Below are positions 9,049 to 16,616 of a stretch of DNA of 64,000 nucleotides, piece after piece. The translations under genes were made by a program, and so were the position numbers. The stretch comes from Hellea sp965224755 (lineage in GTDB: Bacteria > Pseudomonadota > Alphaproteobacteria > Caulobacterales > Maricaulaceae), in assembly GCA_965224755.1 (NCBI GenBank), contig OZ245061.1, positions 1,054,001-1,118,000 on the forward strand, written 5' to 3'. Below the pieces are notes generated by a model that had not been told where the DNA came from, searched no databases, and was given only the letters and a program-made list of their open reading frames with translations. Positions within the stretch are counted from its first letter, which is position 1. The number at the start of each line of letters is the position of its first letter.

Positions 9049-10040
9049 TGGCGAGCGTTTCGCATAACGCGAATATAAAGGCCGTATCACCCGATACGGC
9101 CTTTAATTCATCGGGCTTGTCTTTGGCCGAGCCGTCGGATTTCTTTGCCTTGATGAAACCCCGGGTGATGAGCCTTGTGGTCTTTACCGCTTGGGCGGGC
9201 TTGATGCTCGCGCCGGGCGTGATGCCGCTTTGGAAAGCGATTGCTTCCATCATCTGCATCGCCGCCGGAGCCGGGGCCTCGGGGGCGCTGAATATGTGGT
9301 ATGACGCCGATATTGACGCGCAAATGAGCCGCACTAAAAAACGCCCCATCCCGCAAGGCAAGATCAGCCCGAATGCGGCGCTCGGCTTTGGCATTATGAT
9401 CAGCGTGGCCTCCGTCTGGATGCTTTATATCGCCTCTAATATGGTCGCCGCCGGATTGCTGGCTTTCACCATCCTTTTCTATCTCGTCATTTATACGATG
9501 TGGCTGAAACGCTCGACGCCGTTAAATATTGTCATAGGCGGCGCGGCAGGCGCCTTCCCGCCAATGATCGGCTGGGCGGCTGCGTCCGGCGATATCACGC
9601 TCAACTCAGTCCTGCTTTTCATGATTATTTTCATCTGGACACCGCCCCATTTCTGGGCGCTCGCGCTCTATAAAACAGGCGATTACGCCAAAGTTGGTAT
9701 TCCGATGATGCCTAATGTCAAAGGCGCAAAATCAACGCGTAATCAGATCATGGCCTATTCCGTTCTCTTGGCGGCGGTGGCTCTAGCGCCGATTTTCACA
9801 GGGCTGGCCGGAACACTTTATGCCGTCTTTGCGGTGGTTCTCAATATAGGCTTTTTAGCTCTAGCGGCCAAAGTCTGGAAATCCCGCGCAGGCGAAACCG
9901 CAGACAGCGCCGACGAAGCCTCGCTCTATGAGGTCAAGGCAGGGGACAGAGCGGCAAGAAACCTCTTCGCCTTTTCCATCATCTATCTGTTTGCAACATT
10001 TGGTGTGCTGGCGGCTGAGGCTTTGTTGCGGGGCGTGTAA
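9048..10040 (+). CDS. ctaB: Protohaem IX farnesyltransferase (haem O synthase)
   Basis: UbiA-type membrane prenyltransferase that adds the farnesyl group to haem B on the way to haem A for the oxidase. 330 residues with several membrane helices. The Asp-rich motif for prenyl diphosphate-Mg is NMWYDADID (N82, D86, D90), and a second conserved segment is WTPPHFWALAL. The start is a GTG sharing one base with the ctaD stop. In related genomes the ctaF-like ORF and ctaG normally follow directly; here an opposite-strand DUF4062-HAD gene lies in between. Confidence 0.96.
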   Translation: MASVSHNANIKAVSPDTAFNSSGLSLAEPSDFFALMKPRVMSLVVFTAWAGLMLAPGVMPLWKAIASIICIAAGAGASGALNMWYDADIDAQMSRTKKRPIPQGKISPNAALGFGIMISVASVWMLYIASNMVAAGLLAFTILFYLVIYTMWLKRSTPLNIVIGGAAGAFPPMIGWAAASGDITLNSVLLFMIIFIWTPPHFWALALYKTGDYAKVGIPMMPNVKGAKSTRNQIMAYSVLLAAVALAPIFTGLAGTLYAVFAVVLNIGFLALAAKVWKSRAGETADSADEASLYEVKAGDRAARNLFAFSIIYLFATFGVLAAEALLRGV

Positions 10041-10065
10041 GGGGGAGAAGTGTTCTAAAGAGTCG

Positions 10066-11649
10066 TTAAATTTGACGAGAGCCTCGATATACATGCTCAA
10101 GAATTTGCTTTGCAGATTCAAAATCCGGGATTTTATCTGTCCATTGTGACGGCTCATCAGGATCAGTTTGTTTTGGATCTACACAAAGAGTCCTTGCGCC
10201 TGATTCTGAAACCCAAACATCATTACTTGAATTTCCTATATACAAAATTTCAAGAGGGTGAAGTTTTTCTGCCATCACAAGGCGGTCAACTATGTATTTT
10301 GCTTTATTTTGAAAATCATATGGCGTGCTAATGATTTTTGAAATTAAGTTATCAGAACCAAATTCCATCCGGTTGGCGCTAATACTCCGAAAACAGTGAT
10401 TACAATCCTTTAATGTATGTCGTATAATCTCTTCTATAGAACCGCTAACGATATGCATGTTCATGCCTTCTTGATACAAACGTTCAAAAACATCAGTAAA
10501 ATCATCTCTTAGTAATATTTTAGACGATAACATTTGTAATGTTTCCCGTGAAAAGCCTTTTTGCTTAAATTTATCGACTGTTATATTACACCACTCTTCA
10601 TGTGTAATATCACCAGTTCTAAACTTCCTATGGTATTTTCCGCACAGGTCTCGACTATAACCCAGATGCATCCAGATCATTTCCCAAGTGGTCAATTCAT
10701 TTGGTGTCATTGTTCCATCAAAATCGAAAACAACAGCTTTTACCCTGAAACCATTTCGGTGATATTTACTTGGATAGGCATTTAACATGCGTTTGGGGTA
10801 TCTACGGCAATAAGCGGCGAGATAAAAATGTTGAAAATCTTTTTTTTGCCCTATGCGAAGTTGCCCCTCACACTCTAAAAACCTCTCTAGTTTAGATAAT
10901 TCTTCATGCGAACATGTAGGAAAAGATTCCAAAGTCAAAGCCTCGTTTTCGTGACCGCCCATTTTAGTCAGTTGACTAATTCTACGTCCGCTTATTTCAG
11001 TAGCAGAAGCAACTTTTTTTGCTTTTATTCTTTTCCGTCCGTTAATTTCGTACCAAAGACGAAATGTGTTTATACGGGTTTGTTTTGTATTCTTCCTTTT
11101 TTGTTTTTGGCGTTTAGAGCTATTTTTCACTATTGCAGCAAATTGTTGCTTTAGGATATTGTTGATGCTTACAGAACTTTGGAAAGGAAAAACATAAGTC
11201 GTATTGCCAATCTCTTCGTAAATATACTTCAAGAATGACAAGACTTGAATGTTATCCACATTGGGGTATTGAATTTTTGTTGAAAAATCATTTTCAACAA
11301 AAATAGTATATGATGAGGCAACCTCCTCTTTTACGAAAACAAAAATTGGGATGCCCTCTTTTAGTGCTTCAAGAAACTCTTTCTTACTTATTGAGTCATA
11401 TTTTTTCTTTTTAGCGGATTTTGAAGTTGGCGAACCGTATCGACTACCAATTATTAACACAAAATAATCACAAGTTGAAACAGCTGCATAACAGTCTTCG
11501 TCAAGATTTTCGGAAGTTTGGAAACCAATGCCCCCTTCCTCAAAAAGTATAGGTGTATAACTGATTTCTGTAAGAAAGTCTGCTACATCAGACCGAATAT
11601 TTTTCAGATCATCATATGTTGAACTGATGAAAACTTTTGGTGATGCCAT
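10066..11649 (-). CDS. DUF4062-HAD phosphatase fusion protein
   Basis: A 527-residue cytosolic protein. Residues 1-165 match DUF4062 (start ASPKVFISSTYDDLKNIRSD, then DYFVLIIGSRYG and SISKKEFLEAL), a TIR/SLOG-like alpha-beta domain often found in STAND NTPases and conflict proteins. Residues about 175-300 are a Lys/Arg-rich linker and an unrecognised helical part (EISGRRISQL looks helix-turn-helix-like). Residues 303-510 are a HAD phosphatase of the SerB-like type with intact motifs: D309/D311 (DFDGT), S402 (VSGS), Lys near 449 and N476-D477 (GNSSND). It is strikingly AT-rich and opposite in strand to the oxidase genes that flank it, suggesting transfer. No partner gene is adjacent. Domain calls are by eye; the function is unknown. 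Confidence 0.85.
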   Translation of the reverse strand: MASPKVFISSTYDDLKNIRSDVADFLTEISYTPILFEEGGIGFQTSENLDEDCYAAVSTCDYFVLIIGSRYGSPTSKSAKKKKYDSISKKEFLEALKEGIPIFVFVKEEVASSYTIFVENDFSTKIQYPNVDNIQVLSFLKYIYEEIGNTTYVFPFQSSVSINNILKQQFAAIVKNSSKRQKQKRKNTKQTRINTFRLWYEINGRKRIKAKKVASATEISGRRISQLTKMGGHENEALTLESFPTCSHEELSKLERFLECEGQLRIGQKKDFQHFYLAAYCRRYPKRMLNAYPSKYHRNGFRVKAVVFDFDGTMTPNELTTWEMIWMHLGYSRDLCGKYHRKFRTGDITHEEWCNITVDKFKQKGFSRETLQMLSSKILLRDDFTDVFERLYQEGMNMHIVSGSIEEIIRHTLKDCNHCFRSISANRMEFGSDNLISKIISTPYDFQNKAKYIVDRLVMAEKLHPLEILYIGNSSNDVWVSESGARTLCVDPKQTDPDEPSQWTDKIPDFESAKQILEHVYRGSRQI

Positions 11650-11684
11650 TGCTTATTGTTTCCATATTGAGGGCAATTCAAAAT

Positions 11685-11705
11685 TTGTGAAAATACCATT
11701 CACAA
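11685..11705. promoter_or_regulatory. Operator-like palindrome upstream of DUF4062-HAD gene
   Basis: A perfect 7-bp inverted repeat TTGTGAA-N7-TTCACAA lies 36 to 56 bp upstream of the minus-strand start codon at 11649. The size and position fit a dimeric repressor site; the regulator is unknown. Confidence 0.45.
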
Positions 11706-11830
11706 TCAAAATCTTATACACGCGGGCCAATGTTATTACACCCCCTTTGCGACATTTTACCTACATTGTCCCATATACACCGCCCACGCTGCTGCTTATA
11801 GAGGAACGAAAATTACACCATGGCCCCAAT

Positions 11831-11986
11831 ATGACCGAATATCGCGACACACCTACTGAATTTCATGCGCCGACAGAGGCGGAACTCAAGGCGCGGGGCC
11901 GGCGTAATATCGCCATTGCTTTGGCTCTGGCGCTGTTCATGATCTTTGTTTTTGTGACGATGATAACGCGCGGCTCTGCGGGCTGA
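11831..11986 (+). CDS. Small single-pass protein of the oxidase locus (CtaF-like)
   Basis: A 51-residue ORF with one membrane segment (IAIALALALFMIFVFVTMIT) after a short acidic, polar N-terminus (MTEYRDTPTEFHAPTEAELK). Small ORFs of this size and shape are regularly found just before ctaG in alphaproteobacterial oxidase operons. The stop overlaps the ctaG start (TGATG at 11984-11988), so the two are coupled. The ATG at 11831 is chosen by comparison with that family; the open frame extends further upstream into AT-rich sequence that does not look coding. With the ctaB junction broken by the inserted gene, it probably needs its own promoter. Confidence 0.75.
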   Translation: MTEYRDTPTEFHAPTEAELKARGRRNIAIALALALFMIFVFVTMITRGSAG

Positions 11987-12558
11987 TGAATTCTAACCGC
12001 AAAACGCTTTTTATCCTGATCGGGATTGGCCTTGCCATGCTGGCGCTGGGCTTTGCGTCCAAGCCGCTTTATGACACCTTTTGCAAAGTCACGGGCTATG
12101 GCGGCACGACGCGTTATGCCGAGGATAATCTGTCGGAAATTCTCGACCGTACAGTTACGGTCAGCTTTGATGCCAATACTGTCGACCTGCCATGGGATTT
12201 TACGCCTGAGCAGCGCAATATGAGCGTGCAACTCGGGCAGACAGGACTCGCTTATTACAAAGTCAAGAATAACAGCCAACAGGCCATGGTCGGCACGGCG
12301 ACCTTTAATGTCACCCCGATTAAAGCCGCGCCGTTTTTCATCAAAACCGAGTGTTTTTGCTTTACCGAACAACGCGTTGAGCCGGGGCAAGAAATCTCCA
12401 TGCCCGTGCTGTTTTTCGTTGATCCGCAACTGGATGAGGATGACCGCTTAGCCGATGTTAAGGAGATCACTTTGTCCTATACATTTTTCGAAGTCGAAAA
12501 CCCGGCAGACGGCACAAATAACGCAGATGCGACTTTGCGCCGCGAGGCCTTAAACTGA
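11986..12558 (+). CDS. ctaG: Cytochrome c oxidase assembly protein (Cox11 type)
   Basis: Membrane-anchored periplasmic copper chaperone that delivers copper to the CuB site of subunit I. 190 residues: one N-terminal helix (TLFILIGIGLAMLALGFAS) followed by an immunoglobulin-like domain. The copper-binding pair is visible as ECFCF (C123 and C125), and a further conserved Cys lies just after the helix (YDTFCKVTGYGG). It overlaps the small upstream ORF by one base and precedes ctaE by 55 bp, the standard arrangement. Confidence 0.96.
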   Translation: MNSNRKTLFILIGIGLAMLALGFASKPLYDTFCKVTGYGGTTRYAEDNLSEILDRTVTVSFDANTVDLPWDFTPEQRNMSVQLGQTGLAYYKVKNNSQQAMVGTATFNVTPIKAAPFFIKTECFCFTEQRVEPGQEISMPVLFFVDPQLDEDDRLADVKEITLSYTFFEVENPADGTNNADATLRREALN

Positions 12559-12613
12559 TTGAAGATTTATACGAGCTTGGTTATAGCAGGTTCAAAGATT
12601 CTACGAGGAAACT

Positions 12614-13576
12614 ATGTCCGCACATGCCGTTGAACATGACTACCATCTGATACCGCCCAGCCCGTGGCCGTTTCTGGCCGGATGCGCCGCCTTGATATGG
12701 GGCCTAGGCATGATTGTCTTCTTTGCCGGGCTTGTTGACCGCACAGGCGATAGCCCAATGATGGAGTTCTTTTTCTCTAGCGGGCTTGATTCGCTTAAAT
12801 CCACTATGACCGGGGACGGCTCAATATCAGGCGGCTGGATTATCCTTCTGGTTGGCTGTCTCTTCGCTACCTATGTCATGTATGGCTGGTGGCGCGATGT
12901 CGCCAGAGAATCCGAAGCTGGGGATCATACGCCGGTTGTTGATATTGGTCTGCGCTACGGCATGATCATGTTTCTCATGCAAGAAGCGATGTTCTTTGTC
13001 GGCTGGTTCTGGATGTTCTTTGAGCTTGGCCTGTTCCACAAAGTCCGCGCGGGCTGGAACCAAGATATTCTTGAAAACGCCCCTGCTTATGCCGATTCCA
13101 TGGCGCCGGGCGTGACCTCTGTTGGCGCGTGGCATTTGCCGCTGATGAATACGCTGATCCTGCTGCTCTCCGGCACGACTGTGACCTGGGCGCATCATGC
13201 TTTGATGCATAATGACCGCAAGGGCGCGAAATGGGGCCTGTTCCTGACGATTGCGCTGGGGATTTTGTTTACGGTCATACAGTTGATCGAATATGCTGAT
13301 CTGTTTCACTTGAGGGCCGAAGGGCATGAGGCGTGGATTGGCAATGATGCTTATGGCTCCGCCTTCTTTATGGCGACCGGTTTCCACGGCCTGCATGTTT
13401 TGATCGGCACGATCTTTCTCTTTGTTTGCTGGGCGCGGCTGATGAAGGGCGGCTTTAAACCCGAGAAACATTTTGGTTTTGAGGCGGCGGCTTGGTACTG
13501 GCATTTCGTTGATGTCGTCTGGCTTTTCCTCTTTGCCTTTGTCTATGTCCTATTTGCGACAGGCGGCGCGCATTAG
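12614..13576 (+). CDS. ctaE: Cytochrome c oxidase subunit III
   Basis: 320-residue inner-membrane subunit with seven predicted helices that stabilises subunit I and its proton uptake path. Family landmarks seen are the N-terminal HAVEHDYHLIPPSPWPF, the helix GMIMFLMQEAMFFVGWFWMF with its conserved Glu, TVTWAHHALM and the C-terminal WYWHFVDVVWLFLF. A GAGGAAACT ribosome site precedes the ATG. The stop is directly followed by the GTG of the DUF983 gene. Confidence 0.97.
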   Translation: MSAHAVEHDYHLIPPSPWPFLAGCAALIWGLGMIVFFAGLVDRTGDSPMMEFFFSSGLDSLKSTMTGDGSISGGWIILLVGCLFATYVMYGWWRDVARESEAGDHTPVVDIGLRYGMIMFLMQEAMFFVGWFWMFFELGLFHKVRAGWNQDILENAPAYADSMAPGVTSVGAWHLPLMNTLILLLSGTTVTWAHHALMHNDRKGAKWGLFLTIALGILFTVIQLIEYADLFHLRAEGHEAWIGNDAYGSAFFMATGFHGLHVLIGTIFLFVCWARLMKGGFKPEKHFGFEAAAWYWHFVDVVWLFLFAFVYVLFATGGAH

Positions 13577-13945
13577 GTGAGCCCCGGAAAACTCCCCCCC
13601 GTTCAGACCGGATTGCGCGGCAAGTGCCCGGTCTGCGGCGAGGGCAGTCTTTTTGACGGATTTCTGAACTTTGCGACGCGCTGCGAAGCCTGCCATACGG
13701 ATTTTACGGTTGAAGATGCCGGAGACGGGCCGACAGTTTTTGTAATTTTCTTGGTCGGGATTTTTATCATCCCCCTAGCGCTGGGGTTTTCCATGATCCT
13801 AAATGCGCCGATGTGGCTGACCATGGTTATCTGGGTTCCGGTTATAATAATTGTCAGCCTGACTTTACTGCGCATGCTCCGGGGCGTGATGTTTAATCTG
13901 CAATGGAAACACGGCGCGGCGCAACATCGTTCGCATAAGAAATAG
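13577..13945 (+). CDS. DUF983 zinc-ribbon membrane protein
   Basis: 122 residues. An N-terminal zinc ribbon with four cysteines (C17, C20, C36, C39 in GKCPVCGEG and RCEACH) is followed by two membrane helices (VFVIFLVGIFIIPLALGF and MWLTMVIWVPVIIIVSLTLL). DUF983 proteins are conserved in alphaproteobacterial oxidase loci between ctaE and SURF1, as here, which suggests a part in oxidase assembly, but no activity is established. The GTG start abuts the ctaE stop with no gap, and the next gene starts 3 bp after its stop. Confidence 0.9.
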   Translation: MSPGKLPPVQTGLRGKCPVCGEGSLFDGFLNFATRCEACHTDFTVEDAGDGPTVFVIFLVGIFIIPLALGFSMILNAPMWLTMVIWVPVIIIVSLTLLRMLRGVMFNLQWKHGAAQHRSHKK

Positions 13946-13948
13946 GGT

Positions 13949-14671
13949 ATGAAACTATATTTCAAACCCATGCCGTGGCTAAGCGTTGTGACGGTCATAT
14001 GCCTCGCCATTCTAATCAGTCTTGGCACATGGCAATATCACCGCTTGCAATGGAAAACGGCGCTTTTAGCCGAGGTCGACGCGGCGGCAGAGGCCGCGCC
14101 TTTTACCTCGCTGGCCGATGTGCAGGCCGCGCTAGAAGAGGGCGGCCCGGCCGATTACCGGCGCATTAATATCAAAGCCGCCTATGTCCCGATTGAGCGT
14201 CCTTTTCATGTTTATAAATCCACCAATAAAGGGGTTTTCTGGAACCAGTTCATTCCGTTTCGGGAGGAGCAGGGCATTGTCTTCGTCAATATTGGCGAGG
14301 TCGCAGATGCGCAAAAATCTCTGCCCATCGTCTATCCAGCCACCCCGATTGAATTTGGCGGATATGTTCGCAAAGCTAGAAAACAAAGTCGATTGGCGGT
14401 GAAAAGCACCCCCGGCGAAAACCGCTGGTTCGGGTTTAATCCAATGCCGGACACATCAGGTTGGGAGCAAGGGCTTTCGAGGGATGTCGAAACGCGGTTT
14501 TATATTGATGCCAGTGATAAGGCTGAAAACGCGGACACTTTGCCGCCCAAACGCCCGGATATTCGTAATAACCATCTCGACTATATGCTGACATGGTATA
14601 GTTTTGCCGTGATTTTGCTGATTATCTATATTATCCTACATCGCCGCGCCGGACGGCTGAAATTCTCATGA
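13949..14671 (+). CDS. SURF1 family oxidase assembly protein
   Basis: 240-residue inner-membrane protein of the SURF1 (Shy1) family, involved in haem a insertion or retention during assembly of cytochrome c oxidase. Typical layout: an N-terminal helix (WLSVVTVICLAILISLGTWQ) with the conserved LGTWQYHRLQWK motif, a large periplasmic domain containing the FNPMPDTSGW region, and a C-terminal helix (MLTWYSFAVILLIIYIIL) after RNNHLDYMLTWY. It lies 3 bp after DUF983 and ends the oxidase locus. Confidence 0.94.
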   Translation: MKLYFKPMPWLSVVTVICLAILISLGTWQYHRLQWKTALLAEVDAAAEAAPFTSLADVQAALEEGGPADYRRINIKAAYVPIERPFHVYKSTNKGVFWNQFIPFREEQGIVFVNIGEVADAQKSLPIVYPATPIEFGGYVRKARKQSRLAVKSTPGENRWFGFNPMPDTSGWEQGLSRDVETRFYIDASDKAENADTLPPKRPDIRNNHLDYMLTWYSFAVILLIIYIILHRRAGRLKFS

Positions 14672-14684
14672 GACCAAAACTATC

Positions 14685-15257
14685 ATGAAAAAGGTGACCA
14701 CCAATACCGAGCTTACGGGCATGGCAGCAGGCGGCTCTGTTATCTTGCGCCATCCGCGCTGGGCTGATTTTGACGGTTGGGCGGAGCTGCGCCGAGAGAA
14801 CCGCTCTTACCTTACACCGTGGGAACCGGCTTGGGACGACAAACATCTGGCCCGGCCTTCCTACCGCGCGCGACTGGGCCGCTTCAAGAAAATGGTGGCG
14901 AGCGGAGAAGCTTACCCCTTTCATGTTTTCCGTGCTTCGGATGAGCGCTTAATCGGGGCCTGCAATATCACTCATATCCAGCGGCAGGTCGCGCAATCCG
15001 CGCAATTAGGCTATTGGGTCGGGGAGCATTATGCCCGCCAAGGCTTTGCCCGCGCGGCGGTCTCTGCGGCAAGTAAGTTTTGTTTTGAGGGACTAGGCCT
15101 GCACCGGATTGAAGCCGCTGTGCAGCCCGAAAATGCGGGCTCCATCAAGGTGCTGGAAATTATGAAATTTCAAAAAGAAGGCCTCGCTAGGGGCTATCTA
15201 AAAATCAACGGCAAATGGCAAGACCATATTATCTACGCGAAATTGTCGGGGGATTAG
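14685..15257 (+). CDS. GNAT N-acetyltransferase (RimJ/RimL type)
   Basis: 190-residue acetyltransferase of the group containing RimJ, which acetylates protein N-termini, especially ribosomal protein S5. Visible signatures are the N-terminal VILRHPRWADFDGWAELR, the LTPWEP motif typical of RimJ, the acetyl-CoA segment QLGYWVGEHYARQGFARAAV and the HRIEAAVQPENAGSIKVLE block. The specific substrate cannot be read from sequence. It starts 13 bp after SURF1, so it may share its transcript, and is followed by a palindromic repeat. Confidence 0.88.
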   Translation: MKKVTTNTELTGMAAGGSVILRHPRWADFDGWAELRRENRSYLTPWEPAWDDKHLARPSYRARLGRFKKMVASGEAYPFHVFRASDERLIGACNITHIQRQVAQSAQLGYWVGEHYARQGFARAAVSAASKFCFEGLGLHRIEAAVQPENAGSIKVLEIMKFQKEGLARGYLKINGKWQDHIIYAKLSGD

Positions 15258-15266
15258 CCATAATGT

Positions 15267-15345
15267 GTCCCCCGCCTTGAGCGGGGGTCTCCTTCAATTA
15301 GAGTGCGGTTAATAACGCAAGGAGGTCCCCGCTCAAGGCGGGGAA
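15267..15345. repeat. Long inverted-repeat element (TCCCCGCCTTGAGCGGGG family)
   Basis: The left arm at 15267-15294 and right arm at 15318-15345 are inverted copies over about 26 bases with two mismatches, and each arm is itself a hairpin (CCCCGCCTTGAGCGGGG). A related element sits at 29000-29073. This is an intergenic, REP-like repeat between the GNAT gene and the algH-like gene and could also act as a bidirectional terminator. Confidence 0.75.
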
Positions 15346-15406
15346 CAGGGGAAGGCGTGTTTGGGGTGGCGGGGAAAATGGGATGACAATTACATGAATT
15401 AGCTTT

Positions 15407-15979
15407 TTAAGCCGAGCCGCCTGTGCGCGATAACATCTCGGGCCTGATCCCCATACTCCCCAACGCCTTTTTCCACTTACCGTTCAAATCCGTATCAAAG
15501 ATCAGGGCTTCGTCGGCATCTGCCACGATCCAGACATTATCCTGAACTTCGCGTTCAACCTGCCCCGCGCCCCAGCCGGAATAGCCAATGGCGAGCATGG
15601 CTTTTTGGGGGGCTTCATCTGACACTAGAGAGATCAGAATGTCTTTGCTCGTGGTCAGGTTCAGCGTGTCTGAAAGTTTAAGACTGGTTTCCGTTCGGAA
15701 ATAATCGGCGGAGTGCAGAACAAAGCCGCGGTCAATATCGACAGGCCCGCCCAACAGCACGGGCGTATCAGCCGCTTGGACATCGCCCTCAATACCGATA
15801 TTGCCGAGCATGTCGGAGAGCTGCAGATTACCTTTCGGCTTATTGATCATAATACCCATCGTCCCGTCGCTATCATGGGAGCAGATATAAATAACCGCCG
15901 AGCGAAAGCGCGGATCGCCCATATCCGGCGTCGCAATTAAAAGACGGCCCTTAAGCTTCATGTCAGATGACTCGGTCAT
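15407..15979 (-). CDS. UPF0301/AlgH family protein
   Basis: 190-residue cytosolic protein of the AlgH/UPF0301 family. Family motifs present are LKGRLLIATPDMGDPRFRSA, GTMGIMINKP, VLLGGPVDIDRGFVLH and the YSGWGAGQVEREV segment. The family's biochemical role is unclear; the name AlgH comes from an alginate regulation phenotype in Pseudomonas. The ATG at 15979 is used; an in-frame ATG at 15961 (MKLKGRLL) is also possible, and a longer frame to 16351 would overlap the divergent peroxiredoxin gene and is not real. Confidence 0.92.
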   Translation of the reverse strand: MTESSDMKLKGRLLIATPDMGDPRFRSAVIYICSHDSDGTMGIMINKPKGNLQLSDMLGNIGIEGDVQAADTPVLLGGPVDIDRGFVLHSADYFRTETSLKLSDTLNLTTSKDILISLVSDEAPQKAMLAIGYSGWGAGQVEREVQDNVWIVADADEALIFDTDLNGKWKKALGSMGIRPEMLSRTGGSA

Positions 15980-16081
15980 ATATGCGAAACCATAACACAC
16001 GGAAATCGGAATGACCATTCTTGCAAAAGCGTCATACACTCCCCATATATGGTATAAGAAAAATACGAATGAGGAGAGAGC

Positions 16082-16564
16082 ATGCCTATTCAAAAAGGGG
16101 ATAAAGTCCCGGCGGCAACGTTCATGACGATAGGCGCGGACGGCCCCGAACCGATTGATACTGATACGCTTTTTAGCGGCAAGCGCGTGGCGCTCTTTGC
16201 CGTTCCGGGGGCTTTTACCCCGACATGTTCGGCCAAACATTTGCCGGGCTTTAAAGATCAGGCCGAAGCGTTCAAAGCCAAAGGCGTTGACACAATTGCC
16301 TGCACGGCTGTCAATGATGTTTTTGTCATGGGCGCTTGGGCAAAAGACCAAGGCGTAAGCGGCGAAATGATTATGCTGGCCGATGGTAACGGCGCTTTTG
16401 CCAAAGCTGTCGGGCTTGAGCTTGACGGCTCCGGTTTTGGCATGGGCAGCCGCTCACAACGCTACGCCATGGTCGTCAATGACGGCGTGGTCGAGAATAT
16501 CTTCGTCGAACAGGGCGGGGAATTTAGAGTCTCATCTGCTGATTACGTGCTGGAGAACCTCTAA
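16082..16564 (+). CDS. Peroxiredoxin (Prx5 type)
   Basis: 160-residue thiol peroxidase reducing hydrogen peroxide and alkyl hydroperoxides. The peroxidatic cysteine is C49 in the motif PGAFTPTCS, which with the GSRSQRYAMVV segment marks the Prx5/AhpE-like group. A GAGGAGAG ribosome site precedes the ATG. The reducing partner (glutaredoxin or thioredoxin) is not encoded nearby. It is divergent from the algH-like gene, with about 100 bp between the starts. Confidence 0.95.
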   Translation: MPIQKGDKVPAATFMTIGADGPEPIDTDTLFSGKRVALFAVPGAFTPTCSAKHLPGFKDQAEAFKAKGVDTIACTAVNDVFVMGAWAKDQGVSGEMIMLADGNGAFAKAVGLELDGSGFGMGSRSQRYAMVVNDGVVENIFVEQGGEFRVSSADYVLENL

Positions 16565-16616
16565 AACTGACGGCTATATTCACACACATATTCCAAACCA
16601 CTAAAGGGGAAACATC

